From Acidobacteriota bacterium (lineage in GTDB: Bacteria > Acidobacteriota > UBA6911 > JACQSX01): a DNA stretch of 64,000 bases. Below, piece by piece: positions 26,889-36,394 of this stretch. The position numbers were made by a program, and so were the translations under genes. The DNA lies in assembly GCA_016211105.1 (NCBI GenBank), contig JACQSX010000047.1, forward strand, positions 105,216-169,215, in the 5' to 3' direction. Each line of letters opens with the position of its first letter. The first letter of the stretch is position 1. Under the pieces are notes generated by a model. It did no database searches and was not told where the DNA came from. It was given only the letters and a program-made list of their open reading frames with translations.

Positions 26889-28144
26889 TTCTGCTCCGCC
26901 ACACGCACCGTCAAACCGTCCCGTACTTCCACCTCTTGAGGCAGGGCCACGCGGTTACCCTCAGCCAGGCCCTCTACCACCTGGTACTTCGTCGCATTCA
27001 CAATGCCGACCTTGATTTCCCGCTTCCTCAGTTTGTCGCCCTCTACAACAAAAACGTAGCGCCGCATTCCTTCGGCAAGCACCGCCGCTCGAGGCACCAC
27101 CAGACTGTTGGGCAGTTCATGAACAAGAATGCGCACGTTCACATTTACGTTCGGCAGTAGTTCCAGGCGCTCATTCTGGATCGAGCAAAGGACTTCACCC
27201 ACACTGCGCGCTCCCCTGGATACGACCGCGCTGGGAATTCGTTCCACCCGACCCATCCATAGCCGGTTCGGATAAGCATCCCATGTTATTTCCACCGGCT
27301 GATCAATCGCCAAGCGCGCCAGTTCCGGCTCGTCTACGAAAGCACGCACCCTTACACGGCGCAAGTCCGCTAATTCTGCAAGCAAGTCTCCGACGCGAAC
27401 GAAGTTGCCTGCCCGGACAGGCAGGGAATAGAGGATGCCGTCTATCGGCGTAGAAACTCGCGCCGATACCGCTTTCTGTTCCAATGAGTGAATTACCTCC
27501 TGCGCTTGCTGAATGCGGAGTGTCGCCCGCTCAACATCAAACCTCGCACGCCGCGCCAATTCTTCTTTCCTCTTTTGAAGTAACTGCAATTCGGCCTCCA
27601 CTCGATCCAGAGCGAGCGCATTTTGGTCCCGCTCCTCCTGGGTGGCCGCCTGCTTGGCCAACAAGCGTTCCAGCGTCTCCCGTTCCTGCCGCAGGCGGGC
27701 CAACTGCGATTCCGTCTTGCGGAGATCTGTCTCCACTTGCGCAATGTCGTCAGCCCGACCGCCCGCGCGCGCGGATCGCAGCTCATCTTCCGCAACAACC
27801 AGCTCTTCACGCGTGCGAGCCAGTTCTGCAAGCGTCTCAGAACCATCCAATATCAGGAGCAGTTGGCCTTGCTTGACTGACTGACTCTCGGCCACAAGCA
27901 CTTTCTCGACAAAAGCGCTCAACCTTGCTTGGATCGCTTGCGGCTCGATAGGTTCTACCTTGCCGTTGCTGGAAATCAAAGTGTTGAGATTCTCTCGGCT
28001 GACAGGAACTGCGGTAATCAGTGGAACCTGACGCTGCTCGGTCTGGCCAAGCAACAGGAATAGTATAAGCGCCGCCACGATTAGCAGAGCCAGCCACAGC
28101 CAGATTCGTCTCTTTCTCTTCCCACTCATGAGTGCTGGCTGCAT
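26885..28144 (-). CDS. HlyD/AcrA-type periplasmic adaptor
   Basis: This protein of about 419 residues has a basic N-terminus (GKRKRR) followed by one membrane helix (WLWLALLIVAALILFLLLG), a biotinyl-lipoyl-like half-motif (VEPIEPQAIQARLSAFVEKV), a long coiled-coil hairpin (about 100-240), the second lipoyl half (RVSTPIDGILYSLPVRAGNF) and beta-barrel and membrane-proximal domains. It would link the permease to TolC. Starts at 28144 and 28129 are both possible without strong ribosome sites; the longer frame to 28300 would overlap the deacetylase and is unlikely. It is the first gene of the exporter unit. Confidence 0.85.
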   Translation of the reverse strand: MQPALMSGKRKRRIWLWLALLIVAALILFLLLGQTEQRQVPLITAVPVSRENLNTLISSNGKVEPIEPQAIQARLSAFVEKVLVAESQSVKQGQLLLILDGSETLAELARTREELVVAEDELRSARAGGRADDIAQVETDLRKTESQLARLRQERETLERLLAKQAATQEERDQNALALDRVEAELQLLQKRKEELARRARFDVERATLRIQQAQEVIHSLEQKAVSARVSTPIDGILYSLPVRAGNFVRVGDLLAELADLRRVRVRAFVDEPELARLAIDQPVEITWDAYPNRLWMGRVERIPSAVVSRGARSVGEVLCSIQNERLELLPNVNVNVRILVHELPNSLVVPRAAVLAEGMRRYVFVVEGDKLRKREIKVGIVNATKYQVVEGLAEGNRVALPQEVEVRDGLTVRVAEQK

Positions 28145-28236
28145 TGTAACACGCAGCCCTGACCCGCCCAGCGTCGCTCCTCCTCGGGCAAGAGGTCGTT
28201 CCAAATGAGGGATTGTCGCTGTATCGCATCGGCGAC

Positions 28237-28938
28237 CTACCGACAGATCGCGTCCAGAGTCACCAATTGCAGCCCGGCATTGTTCCATTGCGGCAGCCAA
28301 GACTCCAATGCCGCAATGGTGTGACTCCGATCCGCGTCGACCACCCGGTGATCACCGTCATGCAACAAAATAATGTCGCCTCCGCGCGCCTTACCCAGGC
28401 GGCGGCACATTGTCGCGCCAGGTTGAGGGTTCCAGTCGCGCCCTGTCAGCGACCACATCACCACCGCGGCGAATCCGACCTCATGCGCGACGGCATCCAA
28501 TTGTGGTCCGCGAAAGCCGTAGGGAGGTCGCATCCACAAGGGGCGCCTACCGGTAGCCCGCTCAATCGATTGCTGGCAGCATATCAATTCGGCTCGAATG
28601 CGCTGCCGGGATAGCCATAACAGACCGCAATGCGTATCGGTGTGATTGCCAATGGCATGGCCGCGTCCAGCGATCTCTGCCGCCAACTGTGGAAACAGCC
28701 GCACATGCTGTCCGATGAGGAAAAACGTAGCCTGAGCGTGATATCGATCCAACAGATCAAGTACCCTCGGCGTCACTTTGGGATTCGGCCCGTCATCAAA
28801 CGTCAGCGCTAGGTTGCGACTGCAGCCGGTGCGCCGGAGGGTCGGCCCAAATACTTCGGATGCCGGGTGCAATGCGCTCCAGGCTGAAAATCCAATACCG
28901 CCGACGGCCGCAGATAGCGCAACATGCCAGAGAGCCAT
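28237..28938 (-). CDS. NodB-type polysaccharide deacetylase
   Basis: This 233-residue protein has an N-terminal hydrophobic anchor (about residues 5-22) and a NodB domain with the five family blocks: TFDDGPN (catalytic Asp and first metal Asp, near 47-53), NHTDTH (metal His pair, near 97-102), RPPYG near 137, a conserved W in the fourth block, and IILLHDGD near the end. These enzymes remove N-acetyl groups from amino sugars with a divalent metal. Located between hpnE and the exporter in the hopanoid locus and with no HpnK seen, it could deacetylate GlcNAc-bacteriohopanetetrol. That assignment is inference; a cell-wall role is the alternative. Confidence 0.85.
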   Translation of the reverse strand: MALWHVALSAAVGGIGFSAWSALHPASEVFGPTLRRTGCSRNLALTFDDGPNPKVTPRVLDLLDRYHAQATFFLIGQHVRLFPQLAAEIAGRGHAIGNHTDTHCGLLWLSRQRIRAELICCQQSIERATGRRPLWMRPPYGFRGPQLDAVAHEVGFAAVVMWSLTGRDWNPQPGATMCRRLGKARGGDIILLHDGDHRVVDADRSHTIAALESWLPQWNNAGLQLVTLDAICR

Positions 28939-29032
28939 ATCGTTATCACTGAAAAATTCTAACTAGCTGTCTTGTTTCACGGTCATGCCGACGTTTGTGG
29001 CGCCCGCAGCGGAGTTGATCTCTTGATCGTGA

Positions 29033-30547
29033 TCAAGCGTCCGTTCGCAGCGATGGAGCTGCGGGGGTGTTTTTCACAACGCCCCGACGGCTGAACCAGC
29101 GTGCGAATCCCTCCACGGGCAAGTCCGGCTGCAGGAGCTTTTGAGGGCGACCTACCGCGCTCAAAATGGCTTCAGCCGCCAGATAACCGCTGCGAACGGC
29201 GCCTTCCATTGTCGCCGGCCAGCCCGTTTGCGTCCAATCACCCGCAAGGAAGAGATTCTTCAGGCTACTCTGCTGTGTCGGACGCCATCGGTCACAACCC
29301 GGCTCCGGGGAAAACGTGGCCGCAGGTTCTTTGATAACCGTAGACTTCAACAACCTGGCCTCCCGGGTGGCGGGGAGAAGGTACCTCAATTCCTTCCGGC
29401 ATGAATCTACGATCTCCTCTCGCGACTGACTGGCTAGATTATGGGAGGCGCTGATGACCAGTTGCAGATATTGTCCTTCCGTCGCTGCGTTCGAACCGGA
29501 GACGGAAACAGTGTTCACTGACCCGAATCCTAACGACGCATTCTGGAGAAGGGGCGCATAGAGACTCGATTTGTTGAAGATCCATTGCACCGTTTGGCCA
29601 AGCGTGGCAGCGAAGGGATCCGCCATGACCTGCCGGTCAAACCACAAGTGGATACCCGTGATTGGTGATGGACGAAGTTTGCACACATTGGCGAACTGTA
29701 CGTCGTGCTCCACGACAGTTCGAGGCAAAATCCGCAATAACCTGTCGGGTGGCACAGCGGCTATAAAAAACTTGGAAGTGACGGTTGTTCCGTCATCCAG
29801 CCGTGCCGCAACAACATTTTCCTGAGACTCCACAATTTCGCCGACGCTCAAGCTTGTATGAACTTCTCCACCATGACGTTCAATGACGTCGCGACAGCCC
29901 AGGTACAAATCCGCCAGCCGAACTGCCGGAATCCCTAATTCAAATCCGCGGCGGTTGGCCAGAAACGCTTTCCAGAAAACGTCGATGCCATAGCTGGCGC
30001 TGGCCCGATCCAACTCCTCATTGAGGGCGCTTACCAGAACGACGCGCCAGAACCGCTCGATTGCTCTTTTCGGCTGTCGCTGCTGGCAAAGCCAGTCAAG
30101 CATCGTCATATCGTTGGCATTCGTCGGCCGGCCTCCATTTCTGCAAATGGAGAGCATCAATCGGGCGATCGCCCGTTTTTCGTCCCAGGACAGCGACGGG
30201 AATTTCATGAAAGCGAGGGCAAAGTGCAATGGTGGAGCCAGCGGCGAAGGCTGGATTCGCTGCCGCCTTCCATGCGCATCGAGGAACAGCAGATGAGAGT
30301 AACAGCGGATTTTGTCCGCTGCGCCGATGCGGCGGTAAAAATCCGCAAGGTTGGTGCAGCAACCGAGTGTGACGTGCTGGCAATTGTCCACGTACTCTCC
30401 ACTGGGAAGCATGTAGGAACTGGCCCGCCCCCCTAAGCGTGGCCGCTTTTCGAACAGAGTGACTTGAAAACCCACTTGTGCCAGAGCCACGGCCGCGGAA
30501 AGGCCTCCCAGCCCGCCACCAATGATGATTACATCTTTCGCGGGCAT
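29033..30547 (-). CDS. hpnE: Hydroxysqualene dehydroxylase HpnE
   Basis: This 504-residue flavoenzyme starts [24 protein letters not shown], the FAD-binding dinucleotide fold, followed by [13 protein letters not shown] and a C-terminal FAD contact [23 protein letters not shown]. It is a member of the squalene-associated desaturase family; HpnE reduces hydroxysqualene to squalene after HpnC and HpnD. It overlaps the hpnD end by 19 bases. A longer upstream frame would add 50 residues and is not used because the family starts at the GGG motif. Phytoene desaturase is a related alternative, but neighbours fix HpnE. Confidence 0.92.
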   Translation of the reverse strand: MPAKDVIIIGGGLGGLSAAVALAQVGFQVTLFEKRPRLGGRASSYMLPSGEYVDNCQHVTLGCCTNLADFYRRIGAADKIRCYSHLLFLDAHGRRQRIQPSPLAPPLHFALAFMKFPSLSWDEKRAIARLMLSICRNGGRPTNANDMTMLDWLCQQRQPKRAIERFWRVVLVSALNEELDRASASYGIDVFWKAFLANRRGFELGIPAVRLADLYLGCRDVIERHGGEVHTSLSVGEIVESQENVVAARLDDGTTVTSKFFIAAVPPDRLLRILPRTVVEHDVQFANVCKLRPSPITGIHLWFDRQVMADPFAATLGQTVQWIFNKSSLYAPLLQNASLGFGSVNTVSVSGSNAATEGQYLQLVISASHNLASQSREEIVDSCRKELRYLLPATREARLLKSTVIKEPAATFSPEPGCDRWRPTQQSSLKNLFLAGDWTQTGWPATMEGAVRSGYLAAEAILSAVGRPQKLLQPDLPVEGFARWFSRRGVVKNTPAAPSLRTDA

Positions 30548-31419
30548 AATCCTGGAGTCCACAATCCGAGGCGACCACGAATCACGATCCAGAGCTTTTC
30601 TGTATCTGCCAGACCAGCATGCGGGAATGAAAGAACGTCGTAGCGCCTCTCCTCGATCTTTGCGAGAATGCCGCTGTAAATTCGCATCAATGCCCAAAGA
30701 GCGGAGCGGCTATTCGCGCTCACAAGAGGCAGGAGTCCCGCGCCTTCCTCGTAGAATGTCCACGCGCGTTCGACTTCAAAGCGCATCAATTCAACGAATT
30801 CGGCGGTCACTCGGCGGGAGGCTAACCCTTCCTTGCTGCACCCGAACCGCTCCAGGTCTTCCTGTGGGAGATAGACTCGACCCATTGCCATATCGTCTGC
30901 AATGTCGCGCAGGATGTTGGTGAGTTGAAAAGCAATGCCGAGTTTCTCAGCCAATCCAGGCGCGCGCGGGTCGCGAAAACCAAACACATACAGACAGCTC
31001 AGACCCACGGTGCCGGCAACTCGGTAGCAGTAATTGCGCAAACGATCAAACGTGTCATAGGAGGTCACACTCAAATCCATTTCGACACCGGAGATGAGAT
31101 CGTAAAGGTAACGCGTTGGGATCCCGTAATGCATGACCGTATGATGGAAGGCCGGCAGGATCGGACTCCCGTTATACTGCCCGATCAACGCCTGATCCAG
31201 TTTCGCCCGCCAGGCTGCTAAAGATCCTTGCTTACCAATCGGCGGCCCCAGGGAATCGGAAATGTCATCAGCCTGGCGCATAAAGGCATAAATGGAGCAA
31301 AGAGCGTTGCGCTTAGCGGTGGGCAACAAGAGAAAGCCGTAGTAGAAGTTCCGAGCCGCGGTTCGGGCAATCCGGCGACAGTAAGCGTAGGAAGAAGCTA
31401 ATTGCTGCGCGTCACACAT
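30529..31419 (-). CDS. hpnD: Presqualene diphosphate synthase HpnD
   Basis: This 296-residue squalene/phytoene synthase family enzyme has both Asp-rich motifs: MRQADDISD near 47-55 and [18 protein letters not shown] near 168-185, which hold Mg-diphosphate. HpnD condenses two farnesyl diphosphates to presqualene diphosphate. It lies between hpnC and hpnE, overlapping both by a few bases (8 with hpnC, 19 with hpnE), the standard CDE order. ATG 31419 is chosen; an in-frame GTG at 31440 is the alternative. Confidence 0.92.
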   Translation of the reverse strand: MCDAQQLASSYAYCRRIARTAARNFYYGFLLLPTAKRNALCSIYAFMRQADDISDSLGPPIGKQGSLAAWRAKLDQALIGQYNGSPILPAFHHTVMHYGIPTRYLYDLISGVEMDLSVTSYDTFDRLRNYCYRVAGTVGLSCLYVFGFRDPRAPGLAEKLGIAFQLTNILRDIADDMAMGRVYLPQEDLERFGCSKEGLASRRVTAEFVELMRFEVERAWTFYEEGAGLLPLVSANSRSALWALMRIYSGILAKIEERRYDVLSFPHAGLADTEKLWIVIRGRLGLWTPGLCPRKM

Positions 31420-32365
31420 CGGGGCCAGCCAGAGAAACACTTGTATGCTTGTTGGAACGTAGCAGTACGTAAAGGCGCCCCAGAATGACCCGGCCCAAAA
31501 ACTGCATCTGGGTGGCGCGCGTCAGCGTGGGACGGTATCTCAGCGTGTTGTAGCCGATGGCCTCAATGGCGTCCAGCACTGCCAAGCCCCCACGGCTAAA
31601 CAATTCGATGTCAACCCGCAGCCGGGGAGCGACCTTTTCGACCAAAGGAAGACCTGCCGCAAACAGGCCGCGCGTGCGCGCGATCAGCTCCCGCATCAAA
31701 GCCACGTAATGTTCGTTAAAGCGTCGCTCGAATAGGTCTTCCTCCGTCAAGCCGTAGCTGGAGAGGATATCCAGGGGTATGTAGATACGGCCCTTTTCCA
31801 AGTCACCGGAGACATCTTGCCAGAAATTGGCCAATTGAAGGGCAGTGCAGGTAGCATCACTGAGATGCTGTCGTTCGACATCGCGGTAGCCGCATAGATA
31901 AAGTGTGATCCGACCCACCGGGTTAGCGGAATTCCGGCAGTACCCCATCAAGACATCCCAATTGGGATAACGACGGACCCTCTGGTCCTGACGAAAAGCC
32001 GTCAAGAGATCAAGAAACGGATCGATGGGGATATCAAATTTCTCGATTGTTTCTTTTAAGGCGATAAATACGGCGTGAGACGCAGAACCCGCATAGCAGT
32101 TTCTCAGCTCCCTTTCCCACCAATTCAGGAGTTCCAGAGAGTCTCCCTGCGGACTGATTTCGTCTCCTAGGTCGTCTGCCCAACGACAATAAGCGTAGAC
32201 ATTGTAAACATGCTGGTGCAAACGCCGTGGGAACAACCATAAAGCGAGTGTAAAGTTCTCATAGTGGCGCTTCGCGAGCCACCGCGTGTAACGCTGCGCA
32301 AGCGGAAGTGCGCTTCCGGGAGATGGCAGTTCGCGAGCAATTCCCAGCCGAGCGGACAGTTCCAT
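31412..32365 (-). CDS. hpnC: Hydroxysqualene synthase HpnC
   Basis: This 317-residue member of the squalene/phytoene synthase family has the motifs YCRWADDLGDEI and NFWQDVSGDLEKGRIYIPLD, and the NSANPVGRITLYL helix. HpnC converts presqualene diphosphate to hydroxysqualene. The second Asp-rich motif differs from HpnD (GD instead of DD), as in the subfamily. I use the ATG at 32365; a TTG at 32428 would add 21 residues, and neither has a good ribosome site. It is the first of hpnCDE and follows an alcohol dehydrogenase closely. Confidence 0.9.
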   Translation of the reverse strand: MELSARLGIARELPSPGSALPLAQRYTRWLAKRHYENFTLALWLFPRRLHQHVYNVYAYCRWADDLGDEISPQGDSLELLNWWERELRNCYAGSASHAVFIALKETIEKFDIPIDPFLDLLTAFRQDQRVRRYPNWDVLMGYCRNSANPVGRITLYLCGYRDVERQHLSDATCTALQLANFWQDVSGDLEKGRIYIPLDILSSYGLTEEDLFERRFNEHYVALMRELIARTRGLFAAGLPLVEKVAPRLRVDIELFSRGGLAVLDAIEAIGYNTLRYRPTLTRATQMQFLGRVILGRLYVLLRSNKHTSVSLAGPDV

Positions 32366-32436
32366 GGTCTTACCGAATCGGGAGCCCAAACGAAATCCGT
32401 GGGCAGCCGTAACCTGTTTGCCGGCCAAGCGCGACG

Positions 32437-33495
32437 CTAAGGAATAACAGCCGTCTTCAGCTCGCCGTTTCGGTTCTTCATGTGCTGAAAAAATCGCGGC
32501 AGTTCACTTAAAGAAATCTCACCCGTGACAAAATCCCCGGCGCAAATCTCGCCGCGCGCGATGGTGTCGAGCGCGTCACAGATAAACGGTGGCGTGTGGT
32601 GAAATGTCGACTTGATCGTGATCTCGGAATAGTGCAACGCCGAAGGATCAAACTGTACTTGCGAGCCACGCGGGCATCCGCCAAACAGATTTACCGTCCC
32701 GCCGCGGCGGACCATCTGAAGAGCCCACTGCCACGTCATTGGAGAGCCGACGGCCTCAATGACGGAATCTGGGCCCCGCTGGCCTTCCGTGAGCCGGCGA
32801 ACAACTTGCACCGGGTTTTCGACTCGCAAAACATCGAATGCAGCCGCCGCTCCCATCCGCTCCGCCGCCTGAATCTGGCTCTCTCGCTTACCCACTGCCA
32901 GGACGCGCACTCCACGATTGGATAAAATGCGAATAAATTTCAACCCGATAGGACCGCACCCAATGACGACAGCCGTCTCCCCGCGCTTCATTCCGGTTTC
33001 TTCGATACCCCGGAGCACACAAGCCAAAGGCTCGACCATGGCGGCATCAAGAAAAGAGACGTGGTCTGGGATCTCAAGCAGATTCTGACGAACGATACGC
33101 CCCGGGATGCGAATATATTCGGCATAGGCGCCATTGTTGAACAGCAAATCCTCGCACAGGTTTGCCCGGTCCTTACGGCAGAACAGGCACTGGTTGCAGG
33201 GCGCTGAATTGCCGGGTACGACTCGCATTCCGACGCGAAGTCTGTTTTCGACCGAACTGCCGACCTGCTCGACAACTCCAGCCAACTCGTGGCCAAAAAT
33301 GGCTGGAGGCACAATCATCCGGGCATGATATCCTTGCCTCCACACCTTTAAATCGGTCCCGCAAGTCAGCGCCACCTTGACTCGCACCAACACTTCATCG
33401 GCCGCTGGCTCAGGTATCGCAACTTTTTCAACTTTCAAGTCCTCGCGGCCGTAAAGCACGGCCCCGGTCATGTGTCCGTTTCGATTGGTTATCAT
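32437..33495 (-). CDS. Zinc-dependent medium-chain alcohol dehydrogenase, copy 1
   Basis: This 352-residue MDR enzyme has the catalytic zinc site in ALTCGTDLKVW and FGHELAGVVEQVG, the structural zinc cysteines CNQCLFCRKDRANLC near 98-112, and an NAD(P)-binding Rossmann fold (VVIGCGPIGLKFIRIL). It resembles sorbitol/threonine dehydrogenases. It overlaps the second dehydrogenase by 4 bases (ATGA) and is followed 71 bases later by hpnC. Within the hopanoid locus it is a candidate for reduction of the ribosylhopane aldehyde to bacteriohopanetetrol; this is inference from place and family. Confidence 0.87.
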   Translation of the reverse strand: MITNRNGHMTGAVLYGREDLKVEKVAIPEPAADEVLVRVKVALTCGTDLKVWRQGYHARMIVPPAIFGHELAGVVEQVGSSVENRLRVGMRVVPGNSAPCNQCLFCRKDRANLCEDLLFNNGAYAEYIRIPGRIVRQNLLEIPDHVSFLDAAMVEPLACVLRGIEETGMKRGETAVVIGCGPIGLKFIRILSNRGVRVLAVGKRESQIQAAERMGAAAAFDVLRVENPVQVVRRLTEGQRGPDSVIEAVGSPMTWQWALQMVRRGGTVNLFGGCPRGSQVQFDPSALHYSEITIKSTFHHTPPFICDALDTIARGEICAGDFVTGEISLSELPRFFQHMKNRNGELKTAVIP

Positions 33496-34601
33496 GAAGC
33501 CGTTATCAAAATCTTAAGAGACGCATCCTTCGGCCGGGCCGCCAGGGCCACTGCCTGTTCAATCTCGTCCAGAGAAAAGCGGTGGGAAACCAGTTCCCGC
33601 AAAGGCACATGACGGCCAAACACAAGGCGCGCAGATTCCACTTGTAAATCGACCGAAGCGCTGTAGCTACCCAAAATTTCCTTTTCCTCCACTCCCACGG
33701 CCATGGCGGGGAACGGTACCTGCATCCGCGGGTCGTTGTGAGCAAATAGTAACACACGTCCCCCGGGACGCGCGACCGCCAACCCTTGGACGACCGCAGA
33801 CGCATCCGGAACCGCCACCAAAACTGCGTCGGCTCCTCGACCTGTGGTGCGAGCGTGGATCTCCTCGACGAGATTCCTCTCCGATGGGTCAAACGATGCG
33901 GTGGCTCCGAACCGGAGGCTCATAGCGCGCCGCGCAGCGATTGGCTCGCTGCTAAAAACGACTGCCCCGAGAAGGCATGCCAATCCTGAAAGGAGCAAGC
34001 CAATTGGCCCTTGGCCAATGACAACCACCGTCTCGCCGACCGCGATTCGAGCCTTGTGAACCGCCTTCAGGCATGTGTTCACGGGCTCGACGAAACTAGC
34101 TTCTTCGAAACTCACATCCGGAGGAATCACCAACATCCCGCGATTCACGATCCATGGCATCACCCGCACATATTCAGAGAACCCTCCACCGTTGGGATCA
34201 AAACCAGCCGTGACACCCACCTTCTTATAGCTCGGGCACTGAGAGAAAAGTTTCCGCTCGCAATAAAAGCACGACCCACATGGGATATGATGGAAGGTCA
34301 CCACACGATCGCCCGGTTTCCACTGCGCGACTCCAGCACCTACCTGCACTACCGTTCCAGAGATCTCGTGGCCGAAGATCTGCGGTGGAGGAACAAAACC
34401 ATGTTGAATCTTCTTGATATCTGTTCCGCAGATACCGCAAGCTACCACGCGGATCAGCACCTCGCCGTGAGAGATTTCCGGTATCGGAACCAATTCCAGC
34501 GAAATCCGACCCGCACCCCGGTAAACACCGGCGCGCATTCGCTGCACGTGAGACGAAGTTGATGAATTGACATCCACTAAAGTCATCCCCGCATGCATCA
34601 T
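33492..34601 (-). CDS. Zinc-dependent medium-chain alcohol dehydrogenase, copy 2
   Basis: This 369-residue MDR enzyme has [13 protein letters not shown] and [13 protein letters not shown] for the catalytic zinc, the structural zinc cysteines [15 protein letters not shown] near 113-127, and [19 protein letters not shown] for NAD(P). It is related to copy 1 but not a recent duplicate. Its start overlaps the hpnG stop by 4 bases and its stop overlaps copy 1 by 4 bases, tying both to side-chain processing. The ATG at 34601 may be preceded by a later true start (MRAGVYRG), giving about 21 fewer residues. Confidence 0.87.
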   Translation of the reverse strand: MMHAGMTLVDVNSSTSSHVQRMRAGVYRGAGRISLELVPIPEISHGEVLIRVVACGICGTDIKKIQHGFVPPPQIFGHEISGTVVQVGAGVAQWKPGDRVVTFHHIPCGSCFYCERKLFSQCPSYKKVGVTAGFDPNGGGFSEYVRVMPWIVNRGMLVIPPDVSFEEASFVEPVNTCLKAVHKARIAVGETVVVIGQGPIGLLLSGLACLLGAVVFSSEPIAARRAMSLRFGATASFDPSERNLVEEIHARTTGRGADAVLVAVPDASAVVQGLAVARPGGRVLLFAHNDPRMQVPFPAMAVGVEEKEILGSYSASVDLQVESARLVFGRHVPLRELVSHRFSLDEIEQAVALAARPKDASLKILITAS

Positions 34602-35362
34602 CCCGCTCCCACCATCACTGATGACGGCTGTGCGTACCTGTTCTCTTCACTCAAGCTGCCGACCCAGCAATCCAAAAATTGCACCAAGGATGCCGCCGCC
34701 CGCCGGCTGTCGAAACCGAAGCGCATCAGTGCCGGCACGCGGTGTGGATACCTTACCAGTTGGGCAAAAAACCGCGGAGGGCTCACCTGTCCGCGCTCGC
34801 CCAAAACCCGGCTGAAATCAACTGGCAGATCAACTTCCAACGGGTCAACGATCGCTCGTACCGCGACAGATGGCACTCCGCGGGTGGCCATCGCCTGCAT
34901 AACGGTAAAGCTTTCCATCTCCACGGCATCAGCCAGCGCGCTGAGCTCGGATTTCTCCTGCGCCGTGACCACAATCGTCTGGGAACTGCGAAAAAGATCT
35001 ACTCCCTTCGCCCCACACCGGATTGCGAGATCGAACAAACCTGCCTCACTGTGGATGATCTGCCGACAGTGGAAACTGCCGACTGCCCGGGCTGCCAGTA
35101 TTTCCCCCACAGAATACCCTGGCTTCAAGCCACCCGCCAGGCCGGATGACAAACAGACATGGGGAGGTGGATTCCAGAGCGTACCACTCAGTGTTTGCGC
35201 GACACCCTGAGGGCCGACTCCGGTAATAATCACGCGCACTTGGACCTTGCCAACGCGTGTTTCCCAAACGCAGCCCCTTTCCGCTGGAATCCGGCGGAAA
35301 GAGCGTAAACGACGCCACGGCCTGAACTCTGAGTCAAGCGCGAATGTAATCAAGGTCCTCAC
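34598..35362 (-). CDS. hpnG: Adenosylhopane nucleosidase/phosphorylase HpnG
   Basis: This 254-residue protein of the purine nucleoside phosphorylase/MTA nucleosidase fold starts with VRTLITFALDSEFRPWRRL (GTG start) and contains ITGVGPQGVAQTL, SSGLAGGLKPGYSVGEIL and DAVEMESFTVMQAM, the last carrying the Glu-Met-Glu nucleoside-binding motif. HpnG releases adenine from adenosylhopane to leave a ribosylhopane. It lies 3 bases after hpnA and overlaps the second dehydrogenase. Context is decisive for HpnG over an MTA nucleosidase. Confidence 0.9.
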   Translation of the reverse strand: MRTLITFALDSEFRPWRRLRSFRRIPAERGCVWETRVGKVQVRVIITGVGPQGVAQTLSGTLWNPPPHVCLSSGLAGGLKPGYSVGEILAARAVGSFHCRQIIHSEAGLFDLAIRCGAKGVDLFRSSQTIVVTAQEKSELSALADAVEMESFTVMQAMATRGVPSVAVRAIVDPLEVDLPVDFSRVLGERGQVSPPRFFAQLVRYPHRVPALMRFGFDSRRAAASLVQFLDCWVGSLSEENRYAQPSSVMVGAG

Positions 35363-35365
35363 GGC

Positions 35366-36394
35366 TCATATCCAGGCTGTCCGACCGCGATCAGGACAGC
35401 CACGACAAGAAACGCGCGCATACTTGTTGCCCACATACCAGCGCGTAGCGCGTTCCAAAGCCTCGTCCACCGAGCCGGAGCGAAAACCCATCTCCCGTTC
35501 AGCCTTCGAACAATCCACAAACATCTTGTGACGGGCCATCCGTACTCCCTCCAGCGGGATACGCGGTTCGCGATGAAGGATGCGTGAAATCACATCGTCC
35601 ACATATCCCGCGGCCAAAGTCACCACGTGTGGCAAACGCAGTCGAGGCGCCGGCTGTCCGCTCACTGCAGCAAGCGTATCGAGAATTTCCTTGAGGGTCA
35701 TATTCCGCCCACCCAGGAGGTAACGTTCACCCACCCTGCCCCGTTCGGCAGCGAGCAGGTGTCCAGCAGCAACGTCTTCAACCGGAACTACATTCAGGCC
35801 CGTATCCACATAGGCTCTCATTTTGCCATTGAGAAAATCGACAATCATCTGGCCGGTCGGCGTAGGTTTCCAATCACCTGGTCCCACCGGTGTCGTCGGA
35901 TTGACCACGACCACCGGCAAGCCGCTTGCAGCAGCTTTCAAAGCCTCTTGCTCTGCCAGGAACTTGGAACGTTTATAGTGGCCAATCATTTCCCCAAGGC
36001 TCGCCTGGGTCTCCTCGTTGGGAAGGCTACTGCGTGGAACGGCAATGGTGGCAACCGTGCTGGTGTAAATAAAACATTCGACTCCAGCGCGGCGAGCCGC
36101 TTCCAACAGGTTACGCGTTGCGGCGACATTGCTCTGGTAAATCTCATCTGGATTCCTACTCCAGAGTCGATAATCCGCGGCCACGTGATAGACACAACGA
36201 ACGCCTCGTAAAGCGTCCTCTAGACATGACGGGTCTCGAAGGTCTCCTTGCGTCCGCTCCACCGGCAAGCGGTCGATGGCGGCTAGCACACTCGTCGGAC
36301 GGATCAGCACTCGGACGTGCTCCCCGCGTTCGACCAGCATTCGCGCTAGGTGACTGCCCACAAAGCCAGTAGCCCCGGTCACAAGCGTGATCAT
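35366..36394 (-). CDS. hpnA: Hopanoid-associated NAD-dependent sugar epimerase HpnA
   Basis: This 342-residue extended SDR starts MITLVTGATGFVGSHLARML with the GxxGxxG motif, has TSTVATIAV as the catalytic Ser region and YKRSKFLAEQEAL with the YxxxK pair near 155-160, and shows the HpnA-typical VYHVAADYRLWSRNPDEIYQ block. It is widely found in hopanoid clusters; its substrate is not settled. The ATG overlaps the hpnH stop by 4 bases (ATGA), which fixes the start and shows coupling. Confidence 0.92.
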   Translation of the reverse strand: MITLVTGATGFVGSHLARMLVERGEHVRVLIRPTSVLAAIDRLPVERTQGDLRDPSCLEDALRGVRCVYHVAADYRLWSRNPDEIYQSNVAATRNLLEAARRAGVECFIYTSTVATIAVPRSSLPNEETQASLGEMIGHYKRSKFLAEQEALKAAASGLPVVVVNPTTPVGPGDWKPTPTGQMIVDFLNGKMRAYVDTGLNVVPVEDVAAGHLLAAERGRVGERYLLGGRNMTLKEILDTLAAVSGQPAPRLRLPHVVTLAAGYVDDVISRILHREPRIPLEGVRMARHKMFVDCSKAEREMGFRSGSVDEALERATRWYVGNKYARVSCRGCPDRGRTAWI

